A stretch of 64,000 nucleotides of DNA from Emticicia sp051209875. Lineage in GTDB: Bacteria; Bacteroidota; Bacteroidia; Cytophagales; Spirosomataceae. The notes under the pieces were generated by a model. It saw only the letters and a program-made list of their open reading frames with translations. It had not been told where the DNA came from and did not search any database. The stretch lies in assembly GCF_051209875.1 (NCBI RefSeq), contig NZ_JBNTQY010000001.1, positions 1,178,001 through 1,242,000 on the forward strand, given 5' to 3'. A program made the position numbers and the translations under genes. Below are positions 46,901 through 61,900 of the stretch, in pieces; the first letter of the stretch is position 1; every line of letters begins with the position of its first letter.

Positions 46901-49900
46901 CTATCACAATTAAAGATACTAAGGGATGTATAGGTACTGCTACAACTTCGCTTACACAACCAGCAACATTATTATTATCAACAACTAAAGTTGACCCTAA
47001 GTGTGAAAAATCAGATGGTTCAATTAATTTGTCCGTATCAGGTGGAACAACGCCTTATACTTACCTGTGGTCGAATGGAGCAACTACGGAAGACTTAACA
47101 GCTAAAGCTGAAGGTACATATAGTGTGACTGTTACAGATAAAAATGGCTGTTCAGCTACAACATCTGTTAACCTCACTCCACAAGATTGTTCGTTTGACT
47201 TAGCATTGAAGAAAGTATTAAAAACTGCTGGTACTTATAAACCAGGTGATAATGTAACATTTACAATCTCAGTTATTAATCAAGGAACAGTAACGGCAAC
47301 GAATGTACAAGTAACAGATTATATACCAACAGGCTTAACTTTAGCAGATGCTGCATGGACAGCAGTTTCAGGAAAAGCTACTTTGAACGCAGTAATTGCA
47401 ACGCTTGCTCCAGGTATAACAGTTACAAAAGATATAACATTTACAATCAATCAGTCTTATGAAGGAGCGACTGTAATCAATAGAGCAGAAATTAGTGCAG
47501 TAACAAATGCAAGAGGTCTTTTAGATAAAGATAGTAATCCAAACGCAACATTAGGTGATGATAAAGGTGGATTAGTAAGTAGTCCAGCCGATGATTATGT
47601 AGATGGAAATGGTACTGGTGCAATAGGTGACGGTGTAGCAGCGACAGACGAAGATGATGAAGACCCAGCTTTACTTAATATTACTCAAACATTTGATTTG
47701 GCCTTAGTTAAGAAATTATCAAATCCAAGTCAAGTAGTAGTACCAGGTAGTGATGTGAAATACATTATCACAGTAACGAATCAAGGGACCTTAACCGCGA
47801 CGAATGTACAGATAACAGATTACATTCCAAGTGGGATGAGTTTGAATGATGCCAACTGGACATCAGTAGCAGGCAAAGCGACGTTGAATAGTCCAATAGC
47901 GAGCATCAGTGATAATAATGGTACAGCGACGGTAGCGATTACTTTGAAAGTAAATGCAGATTTTGAAGGGACTAAATTAGTAAACAGTGCAGAGATCAGT
48001 GGAGCGAGCAATAGTTTAGGACAAAATGATATAGACAGTACCCCAGACCAAAATGCGGATAATGATGCAGGTGGCAAGGAAGACAGTGCAAGTGATGATG
48101 TGATTACTGGAAATGGTACAGGTGTACATGATGATACCAATGCAGCGACAGACGAAGATGACGAAGACCCAGCAAGTGTAGTAGTGAAACAAACATTTGA
48201 TTTGGCTTTAGTTAAGAAATTATCAAATCCAAGTCAAGTAGTAGTACCAGGTAGTGATGTGAAATACATTATCACAGTAACGAATCAAGGGACCTTAACC
48301 GCGACGAATGTACAGATAACAGATTACATTCCAAGTGGGATGAGTTTGAATGATGCCAACTGGACATCAGTAGCAGGCAAAGCGACGTTGAATAGTCCAA
48401 TAGCGAGCATCAGTGATAATAATGGTACAGCGACGGTAGCGATTACTTTGAAAGTAAATGCAGATTTTGAAGGGACTAAATTAGTAAACAGTGCAGAGAT
48501 CAGTGGAGCGAGCAATAGTTTAGGACAAAATGATATAGACAGTACCCCAGACCAAAATGCGGATAATGATGCAGGTGGCAAGGAAGACAGTGCAAGTGAT
48601 GATGTGATTACTGGAAATGGCACAGGTGTACATGATGATACCAATGCAGCGACAGACGAAGATGACGAAGACCCAGCAAGTGTAGTAGTGAAACAAACAT
48701 TTGATTTGGCTTTAGTTAAGAAATTATCAAATCCAAGTCAAGTAGTAGTACCAGGTAGTGATGTGAAATACATTATCACAGTAACGAATCAAGGGACCTT
48801 AACCGCGACGAATGTACAGATAACAGATTACATTCCAAGTGGGATGAGTTTGAATGATGCCAACTGGACATCAGTAGCAGGCAAAGCGACGTTGAATAGT
48901 CCAATAGCGAGCATCAGTGATAATAATGGTACAGCGACGGTAGCGATTACTTTGAAAGTAAATGCAGATTTTGAAGGGACTAAATTAGTGAACAGTGCAG
49001 AGATCAGTGGAGCGAGCAATAGTTTAGGACAAAATGATATAGACAGTACCCCAGACCAAAATGCGGATAATGATGCAGGTGGCAAGGAAGACAGTGCAAG
49101 TGATGATGTGATTACTGGAAATGGCACAGGTGTACATGATGATACCAATGCAGCGACAGACGAAGATGACGAAGACCCAGCAAGTGTAGTAGTGAAACAA
49201 ACATTTGATTTGGCTTTGGTTAAGAAATTAAAAGCAGGTCAACCTTCGGAAGTAGGTTGTGAAGATGTCGTAAACTACGCCATTACCATTTACAATCAAG
49301 GTACGTTAAAGGCTTCAAATATTGATATTACAGATTATATTCCAACTGGTTTGGCTTTGAATAGTACATTAAGCTCTGGTTGGACATTAGTTGCTGGAAA
49401 CGCAAAATATACTATTGTTGGACCAATATTGCCAGGTCAAAGTGCAACAATTAATATAGCATTGAATGTACTTCCATCGGCGGCTACAGGTTCAATTGTG
49501 AACATGGCCGAAATTAGTAACAATGCAACAAATGCCTTGAGTTTATTGGATATCGACAGCAAAGCTGATACAAACCCTGCTAATGATGCGGGTGGTTTAG
49601 CAGGCTCTCCAGCTGATGACTTTATAGATGGTAATGGAACGGGTCCAGTAAATAGTGGTACTGCAGCAACTGATGAAGATGATTCTGATCCTGCGTTAAT
49701 TACTATGAAGGCGAAACCAACAGTAGTTGCTTCAAACAACGGACCTAAATGTTATGGTGATGAAATTACATTAACTGCCGTAGGAAATGCAACAACATAT
49801 TCATGGACAGGGCCAAATAATTACAGTGCAACAGGAGCAATTGTGAAAATTGCGGCGTTGCCTGCAAATAGTGGTACATATACTGTTACTGCTATGTTAA

Positions 49901-52900
49901 ATGGTTGCTTTATAACGGCTACAACAGTAATAAATCAAGCTGATAAAGTAACAGCGAGCATTGTAGGTACAAACCTGACTTGTAATGGCGATAACAGTGG
50001 CAAAGCGAACTTAACAGCGAGTGGTGGCACAGGAGCCTTGAAATATTTGTGGAGCAATGGAGCAACGACAGAAGATTTAACAGGTTTAGCTGCAGGTACA
50101 TACAGTGTCACAGTAACAGATGCGAACTCGTGTACAGCAACAGCCAGTGTGTTAATCACCGAACCAACAAAAGTAGTAGCAAGCATTGTTGGCACAAACT
50201 TAACTTGTAATGGGGATAACAGTGGCAAAGCGAACTTGACGGCGAGTGGTGGCACAGGAGCCTTGAAATATTTGTGGAGCAATGGAGCAACGACAGAAGA
50301 TTTAACAGGTTTAGCTGCGGGTACATACAGTGTCACAGTAACAGATGCGAACTCGTGTACAGCAACAGCCAGTGTGTTAATCACCGAACCAACAAAAGTA
50401 GTAGCAAGCATTGTTGGCACAAACTTAACTTGTAATGGGGATAACAGTGGCAAAGCGAACTTGACGGCGAGTGGTGGCACAGGAGCCTTGAAATATTTGT
50501 GGAGCAATGGAGCAACGACAGAAGATTTAACAGGTTTAGCTGCGGGTACATACAGTGTCACAGTAACCGATGCGAACTCGTGTACAGCAACAGCCAGTGT
50601 GTTAATCACCGAACCAACAAAAGTAGTAGCAAGCATTGTTGGCACAAACTTAACTTGTAATGGCGATAACAGTGGCAAAGCGAACTTGACAGCGAGTGGT
50701 GGCACAGGAGCCTTGAAATATTTGTGGAGCAATGGAGCAACGACAGAAGATTTAACAGGTTTAGCTGCAGGTACATACAGTGTCACAGTAACCGATGCGA
50801 ACTATTGCAGTGCGACTGCCAGTGTGTTAATCACCGAACCAACAAAAGTAGTAGCGAGCATAGTAGGTACAAACTTGACTTGTAATGGCGATAACAGTGG
50901 CAAAGCGAACTTGACGGCGAGTGGTGGCACAGGAGCCTTGAAATATTTGTGGAGCAATGGAGCAACGACAGAAGATTTAACAGGTTTAGCTGCAGGTACA
51001 TACAGTGTCACAGTAACCGATGCGAACTATTGCAGTGCGACTGCCAGTGTGTTAATCACCGAACCAACAAAAGTAGTAGCGAGCATAGTAGGTACAAACT
51101 TGACTTGTAATGGCGATAACAGTGGCAAAGCGAACTTGACGGCGAGTGGTGGCACAGGAGCCTTGAAATATTTGTGGAGCAATGGAGCAACGACAGAAGA
51201 CTTAACAGGTTTAGCTGCAGGTACATATTCAGTAACAGTAACCGATGCGAACTCGTGTACAGCAACAGCCAGTGTGTTAATCACCGAACCAACGAAAGTA
51301 GTAGCAAGCATTGTTGGCACAAACTTAACTTGTAATGGCGATAACAGTGGCAAAGCGAACTTGACGGCGAGTGGTGGCACAGGAGCCTTGAAATATTTGT
51401 GGAGCAATGGAGCAACGACAGAAGACTTAACAGGTTTAGCTGCGGGTACATACAGTGTCACAGTAACCGATGCGAACTCGTGTACAGCAACAGCCAGTGT
51501 GTTAATCACCGAACCAACGAAAGTAGTAGCAAGCATTGTTGGCACAAACCTGACTTGTAATGGCGATAACAGTGGCAAAGCGAACTTAACAGCGAGTGGT
51601 GGTACAGGAGCTTTGAAATATTTGTGGAGCAATGGAGCAACGACAGAAGACTTAACAGGTTTAGCTGCAGGTACATACAGTGTCACAGTAACAGATGCGA
51701 ACTCGTGTACAGCAACAGCCAGTGTGTTAATCACCGAACCAACAAAAGTAGTAGCAAGCATTGTTGGCACAAACTTAACTTGTAATGGGGATAACAGTGG
51801 CAAAGCGAACTTGACGGCGAGTGGTGGCACAGGAGCCTTGAAATATTTGTGGAGCAATGGAGCAACGACAGAAGATTTAACAGGTTTAGCTGCGGGTACA
51901 TACAGTGTCACAGTAACCGATGCGAACTCGTGTACAGCAACAGCCAGTGTGTTAATCACCGAACCAACAAAAGTAGTAGCAAGCATTGTTGGCACAAACT
52001 TAACTTGTAATGGCGATAACAGTGGCAAAGCGAACTTGACAGCGAGTGGTGGCACAGGAGCCTTGAAATATTTGTGGAGCAATGGAGCAACGACAGAAGA
52101 TTTAACAGGTTTAGCTGCAGGTACATACAGTGTCACAGTAACCGATGCGAACTATTGCAGTGCGACTGCCAGTGTGTTAATCACCGAACCAACAAAAGTA
52201 GTAGCGAGCATAGTAGGTACAAACTTGACTTGTAATGGCGATAACAGTGGCAAAGCGAACTTGACGGCGAGTGGTGGCACAGGAGCCTTGAAATATTTGT
52301 GGAGCAATGGAGCAACGACAGAAGACTTAACAGGTTTAGCTGCAGGTACATATTCAGTAACAGTAACCGATGCGAACTCGTGTACAGCAACAGCCAGTGT
52401 GTTAATCACCGAACCAACGAAAGTAGTAGCAAGCATTGTTGGCACAAACTTAACTTGTAATGGCGATAACAGTGGCAAAGCGAACTTGACGGCGAGTGGT
52501 GGCACAGGAGCCTTGAAATATTTGTGGAGCAATGGAGCAACGACAGAAGACTTAACAGGTTTAGCTGCGGGTACATACAGTGTCACAGTAACCGATGCGA
52601 ACTCGTGTACAGCAACAGCCAGTGTGTTAATCACCGAACCAACGAAAGTAGTAGCAAGCATTGTTGGCACAAACTTAACTTGTAATGGCGATAACAGTGG
52701 CAAAGCGAACTTGACGGCGAGTGGTGGTACAGGAGCTTTGAAATATTTGTGGAGCAATGGAGCAACGACAGAAGATTTAACAGGTTTAGCTGCGGGTACA
52801 TACAGTGTCACAGTAACCGATGCGAACTATTGCAGTGCGACTGCCAGTGTATTAATCACCGAACCAACGAAAGTAGTAGCAAGCATTGTTGGCACAAACT

Positions 52901-55900
52901 TAACTTGTAATGGCGATAACAGTGGCAAAGCGAACTTGACGGCGAGTGGTGGCACAGGAGCTTTGAAATATTTGTGGAGCAATGGAGCAACGACAGAAGA
53001 CTTAACAGGTTTAGCTGCAGGTACATATTCAGTAACAGTAACCGATGCGAACTCGTGTACAGCAACAGCCAGTGTGTTAATCACCGAACCAACGAAAGTA
53101 GTAGCAAGCATTGTTGGCACAAACTTAACTTGTAATGGGGATAACAGTGGCAAAGCGAACTTGACGGCGAGTGGTGGCACAGGAGCCTTGAAATATTTGT
53201 GGAGCAATGGAGCAACGACAGAAGACTTAACAGGTTTAGCTGCGGGTACATACAGTGTCACAGTAACCGATGCGAACTCGTGTACAGCAACAGCCAGTGT
53301 GTTAATCACCGAACCAACAAAAGTAGTAGCGAGCATTGTTGGCACAAACTTAACTTGTAATGGCGATAACAGTGGCAAAGCGAACTTGACAGCGAGTGGT
53401 GGCACAGGAGCCTTGAAATATTTGTGGAGCAATGGAGCAACGACAGAAGACTTAACAGGTTTAGCTGCGGGTACATATTCAGTAACAGTAACCGATGCGA
53501 ACTCGTGTACAGCAACAGCCAGTGTGTTAATCACCGAACCAACAAAAGTAGTAGCGAGCATAGTAGGTACAAACTTAACTTGTAATGGCGATAACAGTGG
53601 CAAAGCGAACTTGACAGCGAGTGGTGGCACAGGAGCTTTGAAATATTTGTGGAGCAATGGAGCAACGACAGAAGACTTAACAGGTTTAGCTGCAGGTACA
53701 TATTCAGTAACAGTAACCGATGCGAACAGTTGCAGTGCGACTGCCAGTGTGTTAATCACCGAACCAACGAAAGTAGTAGCAAGCATTGTTGGCACAAACT
53801 TAACTTGTAATGGCGATAACAGTGGCAAAGCGAACTTGACGGCGAGTGGTGGCACAGGAGCCTTGAAATATTTGTGGAGCAATGGAGCAACGACAGAAGA
53901 TTTAACAGGTTTAGCTGCGGGTACATACAGTGTCACAGTAACCGATGCGAACTCGTGTACAGCAACAGCCAGTGTGTTAATCACCGAACCAACAAAAGTA
54001 GTAGCAAGCATTGTTGGCACAAACTTAACTTGTAATGGCGATAACAGTGGCAAAGCGAACTTGACAGCGAGTGGTGGCACAGGAGCCTTGAAATATTTGT
54101 GGAGCAATGGAGCAACGACAGAAGATTTAACAGGTTTAGCTGCAGGTACATACAGTGTCACAGTAACCGATGCGAACTATTGCAGTGCGACTGCCAGTGT
54201 GTTAATCACCGAACCAACAAAAGTAGTAGCGAGCATAGTAGGTACAAACTTGACTTGTAATGGCGATAACAGTGGCAAAGCGAACTTGACGGCGAGTGGT
54301 GGCACAGGAGCCTTGAAATATTTGTGGAGCAATGGAGCAACGACAGAAGATTTAACAGGTTTAGCTGCAGGTACATACAGTGTCACAGTAACCGATGCGA
54401 ACTATTGCAGTGCGACTGCCAGTGTGTTAATCACCGAACCAACAAAAGTAGTAGCGAGCATAGTAGGTACAAACTTGACTTGTAATGGCGATAACAGTGG
54501 CAAAGCGAACTTGACGGCGAGTGGTGGCACAGGAGCCTTGAAATATTTGTGGAGCAATGGAGCAACGACAGAAGACTTAACAGGTTTAGCTGCAGGTACA
54601 TATTCAGTAACAGTAACCGATGCGAACTCGTGTACAGCAACAGCCAGTGTGTTAATCACCGAACCAACGAAAGTAGTAGCAAGCATTGTTGGCACAAACT
54701 TAACTTGTAATGGCGATAACAGTGGCAAAGCGAACTTGACGGCGAGTGGTGGTACAGGAGCCTTGAAATATTTGTGGAGCAATGGAGCAACGACAGAAGA
54801 CTTAACAGGTTTAGCTGCGGGTACATACAGTGTCACAGTAACCGATGCGAACTCGTGTACAGCAACAGCCAGTGTGTTAATCACCGAACCAACAAAAGTA
54901 GTAGCAAGCATTGTTGGCACAAACTTAACTTGTAATGGCGATAACAGTGGCAAAGCGAACTTAACAGCGAGTGGTGGCACAGGAGCTTTGAAATATTTGT
55001 GGAGCAATGGAGCAACGACAGAAGACTTAACAGGTTTAGCTGCGGGTACATATTCAGTAACAGTAACCGATGCGAACTCGTGTACAGCAACAGCCAGTGT
55101 GTTAATCACCGAACCAACAAAAGTAGTAGCAAGCATTGTTGGCACAAACTTAACTTGTAATGGGGATAACAGTGGCAAAGCGAACTTAACAGCGAGTGGT
55201 GGCACAGGAGCTTTGAAATATTTGTGGAGCAATGGAGCAACGACAGAAGACTTAACAGGTTTAGCTGCGGGTACATATTCAGTAACAGTAACCGATGCGA
55301 ACTCGTGTACAGCAACAGCCAGTGTGTTAATCACCGAACCAACGAAAGTAGTAGCAAGCATTGTTGGCACAAACTTAACTTGTAATGGCGATAACAGTGG
55401 CAAAGCGAACTTGACGGCGAGTGGTGGCACAGGAGCCTTGAAATATTTGTGGAGCAATGGAGCAACGACAGAAGATTTAACAGGTTTAGCTGCAGGTACA
55501 TATTCAGTAACAGTAACCGATGCGAACAATTGCAGTGCAACAGCCAGTGTGTTAATCACCGAACCAACGAAAGTAGTAGCAAGCATTGTTGGCACAAACT
55601 TAACTTGTAATGGGGATAACAGTGGCAAAGCGAACTTGACAGCGAGTGGTGGCACAGGAGCCTTGAAATATTTGTGGAGCAATGGAGCAACGACAGAAGA
55701 TTTAACAGGTTTAGCTGCGGGTACATACAGTGTCACAGTAACCGATGCGAACTATTGCAGTGCGACTGCCAGTGTATTAATCACCGAACCAACGAAAGTA
55801 GTAGCGAGCATTGTTGGCACAAACTTAACTTGTAATGGCGATAACAGTGGCAAAGCGAACTTAACAGCGAGTGGTGGCACAGGAGCCTTGAAATATTTGT

Positions 55901-58900
55901 GGAGCAATGGAGCAACGACAGAAGACTTAACAGGTTTAGCTGCAGGTACATATTCAGTAACAGTAACCGATGCGAACTCGTGTACAGCAACAGCCAGTGT
56001 GTTAATCACCGAACCAACAAAAGTAGTAGCGAGCATTGTTGGCACAAACTTAACTTGTAATGGGGATAACAGTGGCAAAGCGAACTTAACAGCGAGTGGT
56101 GGCACAGGAGCCTTGAAATATTTGTGGAGCAATGGAGCAACGACAGAAGATTTAACAGGTTTAGCTGCGGGTACATATTCAGTAACAGTAACCGATGCGA
56201 ACTATTGCAGTGCGACTGCCAGTGTATTAATCACCGAACCAACGAAAGTAGTAGCAAGCATTGTTGGCACAAACTTAACTTGTAATGGCGATAACAGTGG
56301 CAAAGCGAACTTAACAGCGAGTGGTGGCACAGGAGCTTTGAAATATTTGTGGAGCAATGGAGCAACGACAGAAGACTTAACAGGTTTAGCTGCAGGTACA
56401 TATTCAGTAACAGTAACCGATGCGAACTCGTGTACAGCAACAGCCAGTGTGTTAATCACCGAACCAACAAAAGTAGTAGCAAGCATTGTTGGCACAAACT
56501 TAACTTGTAATGGCGATAACAGTGGCAAAGCGAACTTGACGGCGAGTGGTGGCACAGGAGCCTTGAAATATTTGTGGAGCAATGGAGCAACGACAGAAGA
56601 TTTAACAGGTTTAGCTGCAGGTACATATTCAGTAACAGTAACCGATGCGAACAATTGCAGTGCAACAGCCAGTGTGTTAATCACCGAACCAACAAAAGTA
56701 GTAGCAAGCATAGTAGGTACAAACTTGACTTGTAATGGGGATAACAGTGGCAAAGCGAACTTGACAGCGAGTGGTGGCACAGGAGCTTTGAAATATTTGT
56801 GGAGCAATGGAGCAACGACAGAAGATTTAACAGGTTTAGCTGCAGGTACATACAGTGTCACAGTAACCGATGCGAACTATTGCAGTGCGACTGCCAGTGT
56901 GTTAATCACCGAACCAACAAAAGTAGTAGCGAGCATAGTAGGTACAAACTTGACTTGTAATGGCGATAACAGTGGCAAAGCGAACTTGACGGCGAGTGGT
57001 GGCACAGGAGCCTTGAAATATTTGTGGAGCAATGGAGCAACGACAGAAGACTTAACAGGTTTAGCTGCAGGTACATATTCAGTAACAGTAACCGATGCGA
57101 ACTCGTGTACAGCAACAGCCAGTGTGTTAATCACCGAACCAACGAAAGTAGTAGCAAGCATTGTTGGCACAAACTTAACTTGTAATGGCGATAACAGTGG
57201 CAAAGCGAACTTGACGGCGAGTGGTGGTACAGGAGCCTTGAAATATTTGTGGAGCAATGGAGCAACGACAGAAGACTTAACAGGTTTAGCTGCGGGTACA
57301 TACAGTGTCACAGTAACCGATGCGAACTCGTGTACAGCAACAGCCAGTGTGTTAATCACCGAACCAACAAAAGTAGTAGCAAGCATTGTTGGCACAAACT
57401 TAACTTGTAATGGCGATAACAGTGGCAAAGCGAACTTAACAGCGAGTGGTGGCACAGGAGCTTTGAAATATTTGTGGAGCAATGGAGCAACGACAGAAGA
57501 CTTAACAGGTTTAGCTGCGGGTACATATTCAGTAACAGTAACCGATGCGAACTCGTGTACAGCAACAGCCAGTGTGTTAATCACCGAACCAACAAAAGTA
57601 GTAGCAAGCATTGTTGGCACAAACTTAACTTGTAATGGGGATAACAGTGGCAAAGCGAACTTAACAGCGAGTGGTGGCACAGGAGCTTTGAAATATTTGT
57701 GGAGCAATGGAGCAACGACAGAAGACTTAACAGGTTTAGCTGCGGGTACATATTCAGTAACAGTAACCGATGCGAACTCGTGTACAGCAACAGCCAGTGT
57801 GTTAATCACCGAACCAACGAAAGTAGTAGCAAGCATTGTTGGCACAAACTTAACTTGTAATGGCGATAACAGTGGCAAAGCGAACTTGACGGCGAGTGGT
57901 GGCACAGGAGCCTTGAAATATTTGTGGAGCAATGGAGCAACGACAGAAGATTTAACAGGTTTAGCTGCAGGTACATATTCAGTAACAGTAACCGATGCGA
58001 ACAATTGCAGTGCAACAGCCAGTGTGTTAATCACCGAACCAACGAAAGTAGTAGCAAGCATTGTTGGCACAAACTTAACTTGTAATGGGGATAACAGTGG
58101 CAAAGCGAACTTGACAGCGAGTGGTGGCACAGGAGCCTTGAAATATTTGTGGAGCAATGGAGCAACGACAGAAGATTTAACAGGTTTAGCTGCGGGTACA
58201 TACAGTGTCACAGTAACCGATGCGAACTATTGCAGTGCGACTGCCAGTGTATTAATCACCGAACCAACGAAAGTAGTAGCGAGCATTGTTGGCACAAACT
58301 TAACTTGTAATGGCGATAACAGTGGCAAAGCGAACTTAACAGCGAGTGGTGGCACAGGAGCCTTGAAATATTTGTGGAGCAATGGAGCAACGACAGAAGA
58401 CTTAACAGGTTTAGCTGCAGGTACATATTCAGTAACAGTAACCGATGCGAACTCGTGTACAGCAACAGCCAGTGTGTTAATCACCGAACCAACAAAAGTA
58501 GTAGCGAGCATTGTTGGCACAAACTTAACTTGTAATGGGGATAACAGTGGCAAAGCGAACTTAACAGCGAGTGGTGGCACAGGAGCCTTGAAATATTTGT
58601 GGAGCAATGGAGCAACGACAGAAGATTTAACAGGTTTAGCTGCGGGTACATATTCAGTAACAGTAACCGATGCGAACTATTGCAGTGCGACTGCCAGTGT
58701 ATTAATCACCGAACCAACGAAAGTAGTAGCAAGCATTGTTGGCACAAACTTAACTTGTAATGGCGATAACAGTGGCAAAGCGAACTTAACAGCGAGTGGT
58801 GGCACAGGAGCTTTGAAATATTTGTGGAGCAATGGAGCAACGACAGAAGACTTAACAGGTTTAGCTGCAGGTACATATTCAGTAACAGTAACCGATGCGA

Positions 58901-61900
58901 ACTCGTGTACAGCAACAGCCAGTGTGTTAATCACCGAACCAACAAAAGTAGTAGCAAGCATTGTTGGCACAAACTTAACTTGTAATGGCGATAACAGTGG
59001 CAAAGCGAACTTGACGGCGAGTGGTGGCACAGGAGCCTTGAAATATTTGTGGAGCAATGGAGCAACGACAGAAGATTTAACAGGTTTAGCTGCAGGTACA
59101 TATTCAGTAACAGTAACCGATGCGAACAATTGCAGTGCAACAGCCAGTGTGTTAATCACCGAACCAACAAAAGTAGTAGCAAGCATAGTAGGTACAAACT
59201 TGACTTGTAATGGGGATAACAGTGGCAAAGCGAACTTGACAGCGAGTGGTGGCACAGGAGCTTTGAAATATTTGTGGAGCAATGGAGCAACGACAGAAGA
59301 CTTAACAGGTTTAGCTGCGGGTACATATTCAGTAACAGTAACCGATGCGAACAGTTGCAGTGCAACAGCCAGTGTGTTAATCACCGAACCAACAAAAGTA
59401 GTAGCAAGCATTGTTGGCACAAACTTAACTTGTAATGGGGATAACAGTGGCAAAGCGAACTTGACGGCGAGTGGTGGCACAGGAGCCTTGAAATATTTGT
59501 GGAGCAATGGAGCAACGACAGAAGATTTAACAGGTTTAGCTGCGGGTACATACAGTGTCACAGTAACCGATGCGAACTATTGCAGTGCGACTGCCAGTGT
59601 ATTAATCACCGAACCAACGAAAGTAGTAGCAAGCATTGTTGGCACAAACTTAACTTGTAATGGCGATAACAGTGGCAAAGCGAACTTAACAGCGAGTGGT
59701 GGCACAGGAGCTTTGAAATATTTGTGGAGCAATGGAGCAACGACAGAAGACTTAACAGGTTTAGCTGCGGGTACATATTCAGTAACAGTAACCGATGCGA
59801 ACTCGTGTACAGCAACAGCCAGTGTGTTAATCACCGAACCAACAAAAGTAGTAGCAAGCATTGTTGGCACAAACTTAACTTGTAATGGGGATAACAGTGG
59901 CAAAGCGAACTTGACGGCGAGTGGTGGCACAGGAGCCTTGAAATATTTGTGGAGCAATGGAGCAACGACAGAAGACTTAACAGGTTTAGCTGCGGGTACA
60001 TACAGTGTCACAGTAACCGATGCGAACTCGTGTACAGCAACAGCCAGTGTGTTAATCACCGAACCAACAAAAGTAGTAGCGAGCATTGTTGGCACAAACT
60101 TAACTTGTAATGGGGATAACAGTGGCAAAGCGAACTTGACAGCGAGTGGTGGCACAGGAGCCTTGAAATATTTGTGGAGCAATGGAGCAACGACAGAAGA
60201 TTTAACAGGTTTAGCTGCGGGTACATACAGTGTCACAGTAACCGATGCGAACTATTGCAGTGCGACTGCCAGTGTATTAATCACCGAACCAACGAAAGTA
60301 GTAGCGAGCATTGTTGGCACAAACTTAACTTGTAATGGCGATAACAGTGGCAAAGCGAACTTGACAGCGAGTGGTGGCACAGGAGCCTTGAAATATTTGT
60401 GGAGCAATGGAGCAACGACAGAAGACTTAACAGGTTTAGCTGCGGGTACATATTCAGTAACAGTAACCGATGCGAACTCGTGTACAGCAACAGCCAGTGT
60501 GTTAATCACCGAACCAACAAAAGTAGTAGCGAGCATTGTTGGCACAAACTTAACTTGTAATGGGGATAACAGTGGCAAAGCGAACTTGACAGCGAGTGGT
60601 GGCACAGGAGCCTTGAAATATTTGTGGAGCAATGGAGCAACGACAGAAGATTTAACAGGTTTAGCTGCGGGTACATATTCAGTAACAGTAACCGATGCGA
60701 ACTATTGCAGTGCGACTGCCAGTGTATTAATCACCGAACCAACGAAAGTAGTAGCAAGCATTGTTGGCACAAACTTAACTTGTAATGGCGATAACAGTGG
60801 CAAAGCGAACTTAACAGCGAGTGGTGGCACAGGAGCTTTGAAATATTTGTGGAGCAATGGAGCAACGACAGAAGACTTAACAGGTTTAGCTGCAGGTACA
60901 TATTCAGTAACAGTAACCGATGCGAACAGTTGCAGTGCAACAGCCAGTGTGTTAATCACCGAACCAACGAAAGTAGTAGCAAGCATTGTTGGCACAAACT
61001 TAACTTGTAATGGCGATAACAGTGGCAAAGCGAACTTGACGGCGAGTGGTGGCACAGGAGCCTTGAAATATTTGTGGAGCAATGGAGCAACGACAGAAGA
61101 CTTAACAGGTTTAGCTGCGGGTACATACAGTGTCACAGTAACCGATGCGAACTCGTGTACAGCAACAGCCAGTGTGTTAATCACCGAACCAACAAAAGTA
61201 GTAGCGAGCATTGTTGGCACAAACTTAACTTGTAATGGCGATAACAGTGGCAAAGCGAACTTGACAGCGAGTGGTGGCACAGGAGCCTTGAAATATTTGT
61301 GGAGCAATGGAGCAACGACAGAAGACTTAACAGGTTTAGCTGCGGGTACATATTCAGTAACAGTAACCGATGCGAACTCGTGTACAGCAACAGCCAGTGT
61401 GTTAATCACCGAACCAACAAAAGTAGTAGCGAGCATAGTAGGTACAAACTTAACTTGTAATGGCGATAACAGTGGCAAAGCGAACTTGACAGCGAGTGGT
61501 GGCACAGGAGCTTTGAAATATTTGTGGAGCAATGGAGCAACGACAGAAGACTTAACAGGTTTAGCTGCAGGTACATATTCAGTAACAGTAACCGATGCGA
61601 ACAGTTGCAGTGCGACTGCCAGTGTGTTAATCACCGAACCAACGAAAGTAGTAGCAAGCATAGTAGGTACAAACTTGACTTGTAATGGGGATAACAGTGG
61701 CAAAGCGAACTTGACAGCGAGTGGTGGCACAGGAGCTTTGAAATATTTGTGGAGCAATGGAGCAACGACAGAAGACTTAACAGGTTTAGCTGCGGGTACA
61801 TATTCAGTAACAGTAACCGATGCGAACAATTGCAGTGCGACTGCCAGTGTATTAATCACCGAACCAACAAAAGTAGTAGCGAGCATTGTAGGCACAAACT

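Noticed and set aside
47820..49148. Three identical reverse-strand frames of 106 codons
   Set aside because: They arise from the 504-bp DUF11 units on the forward strand and carry no independent features.
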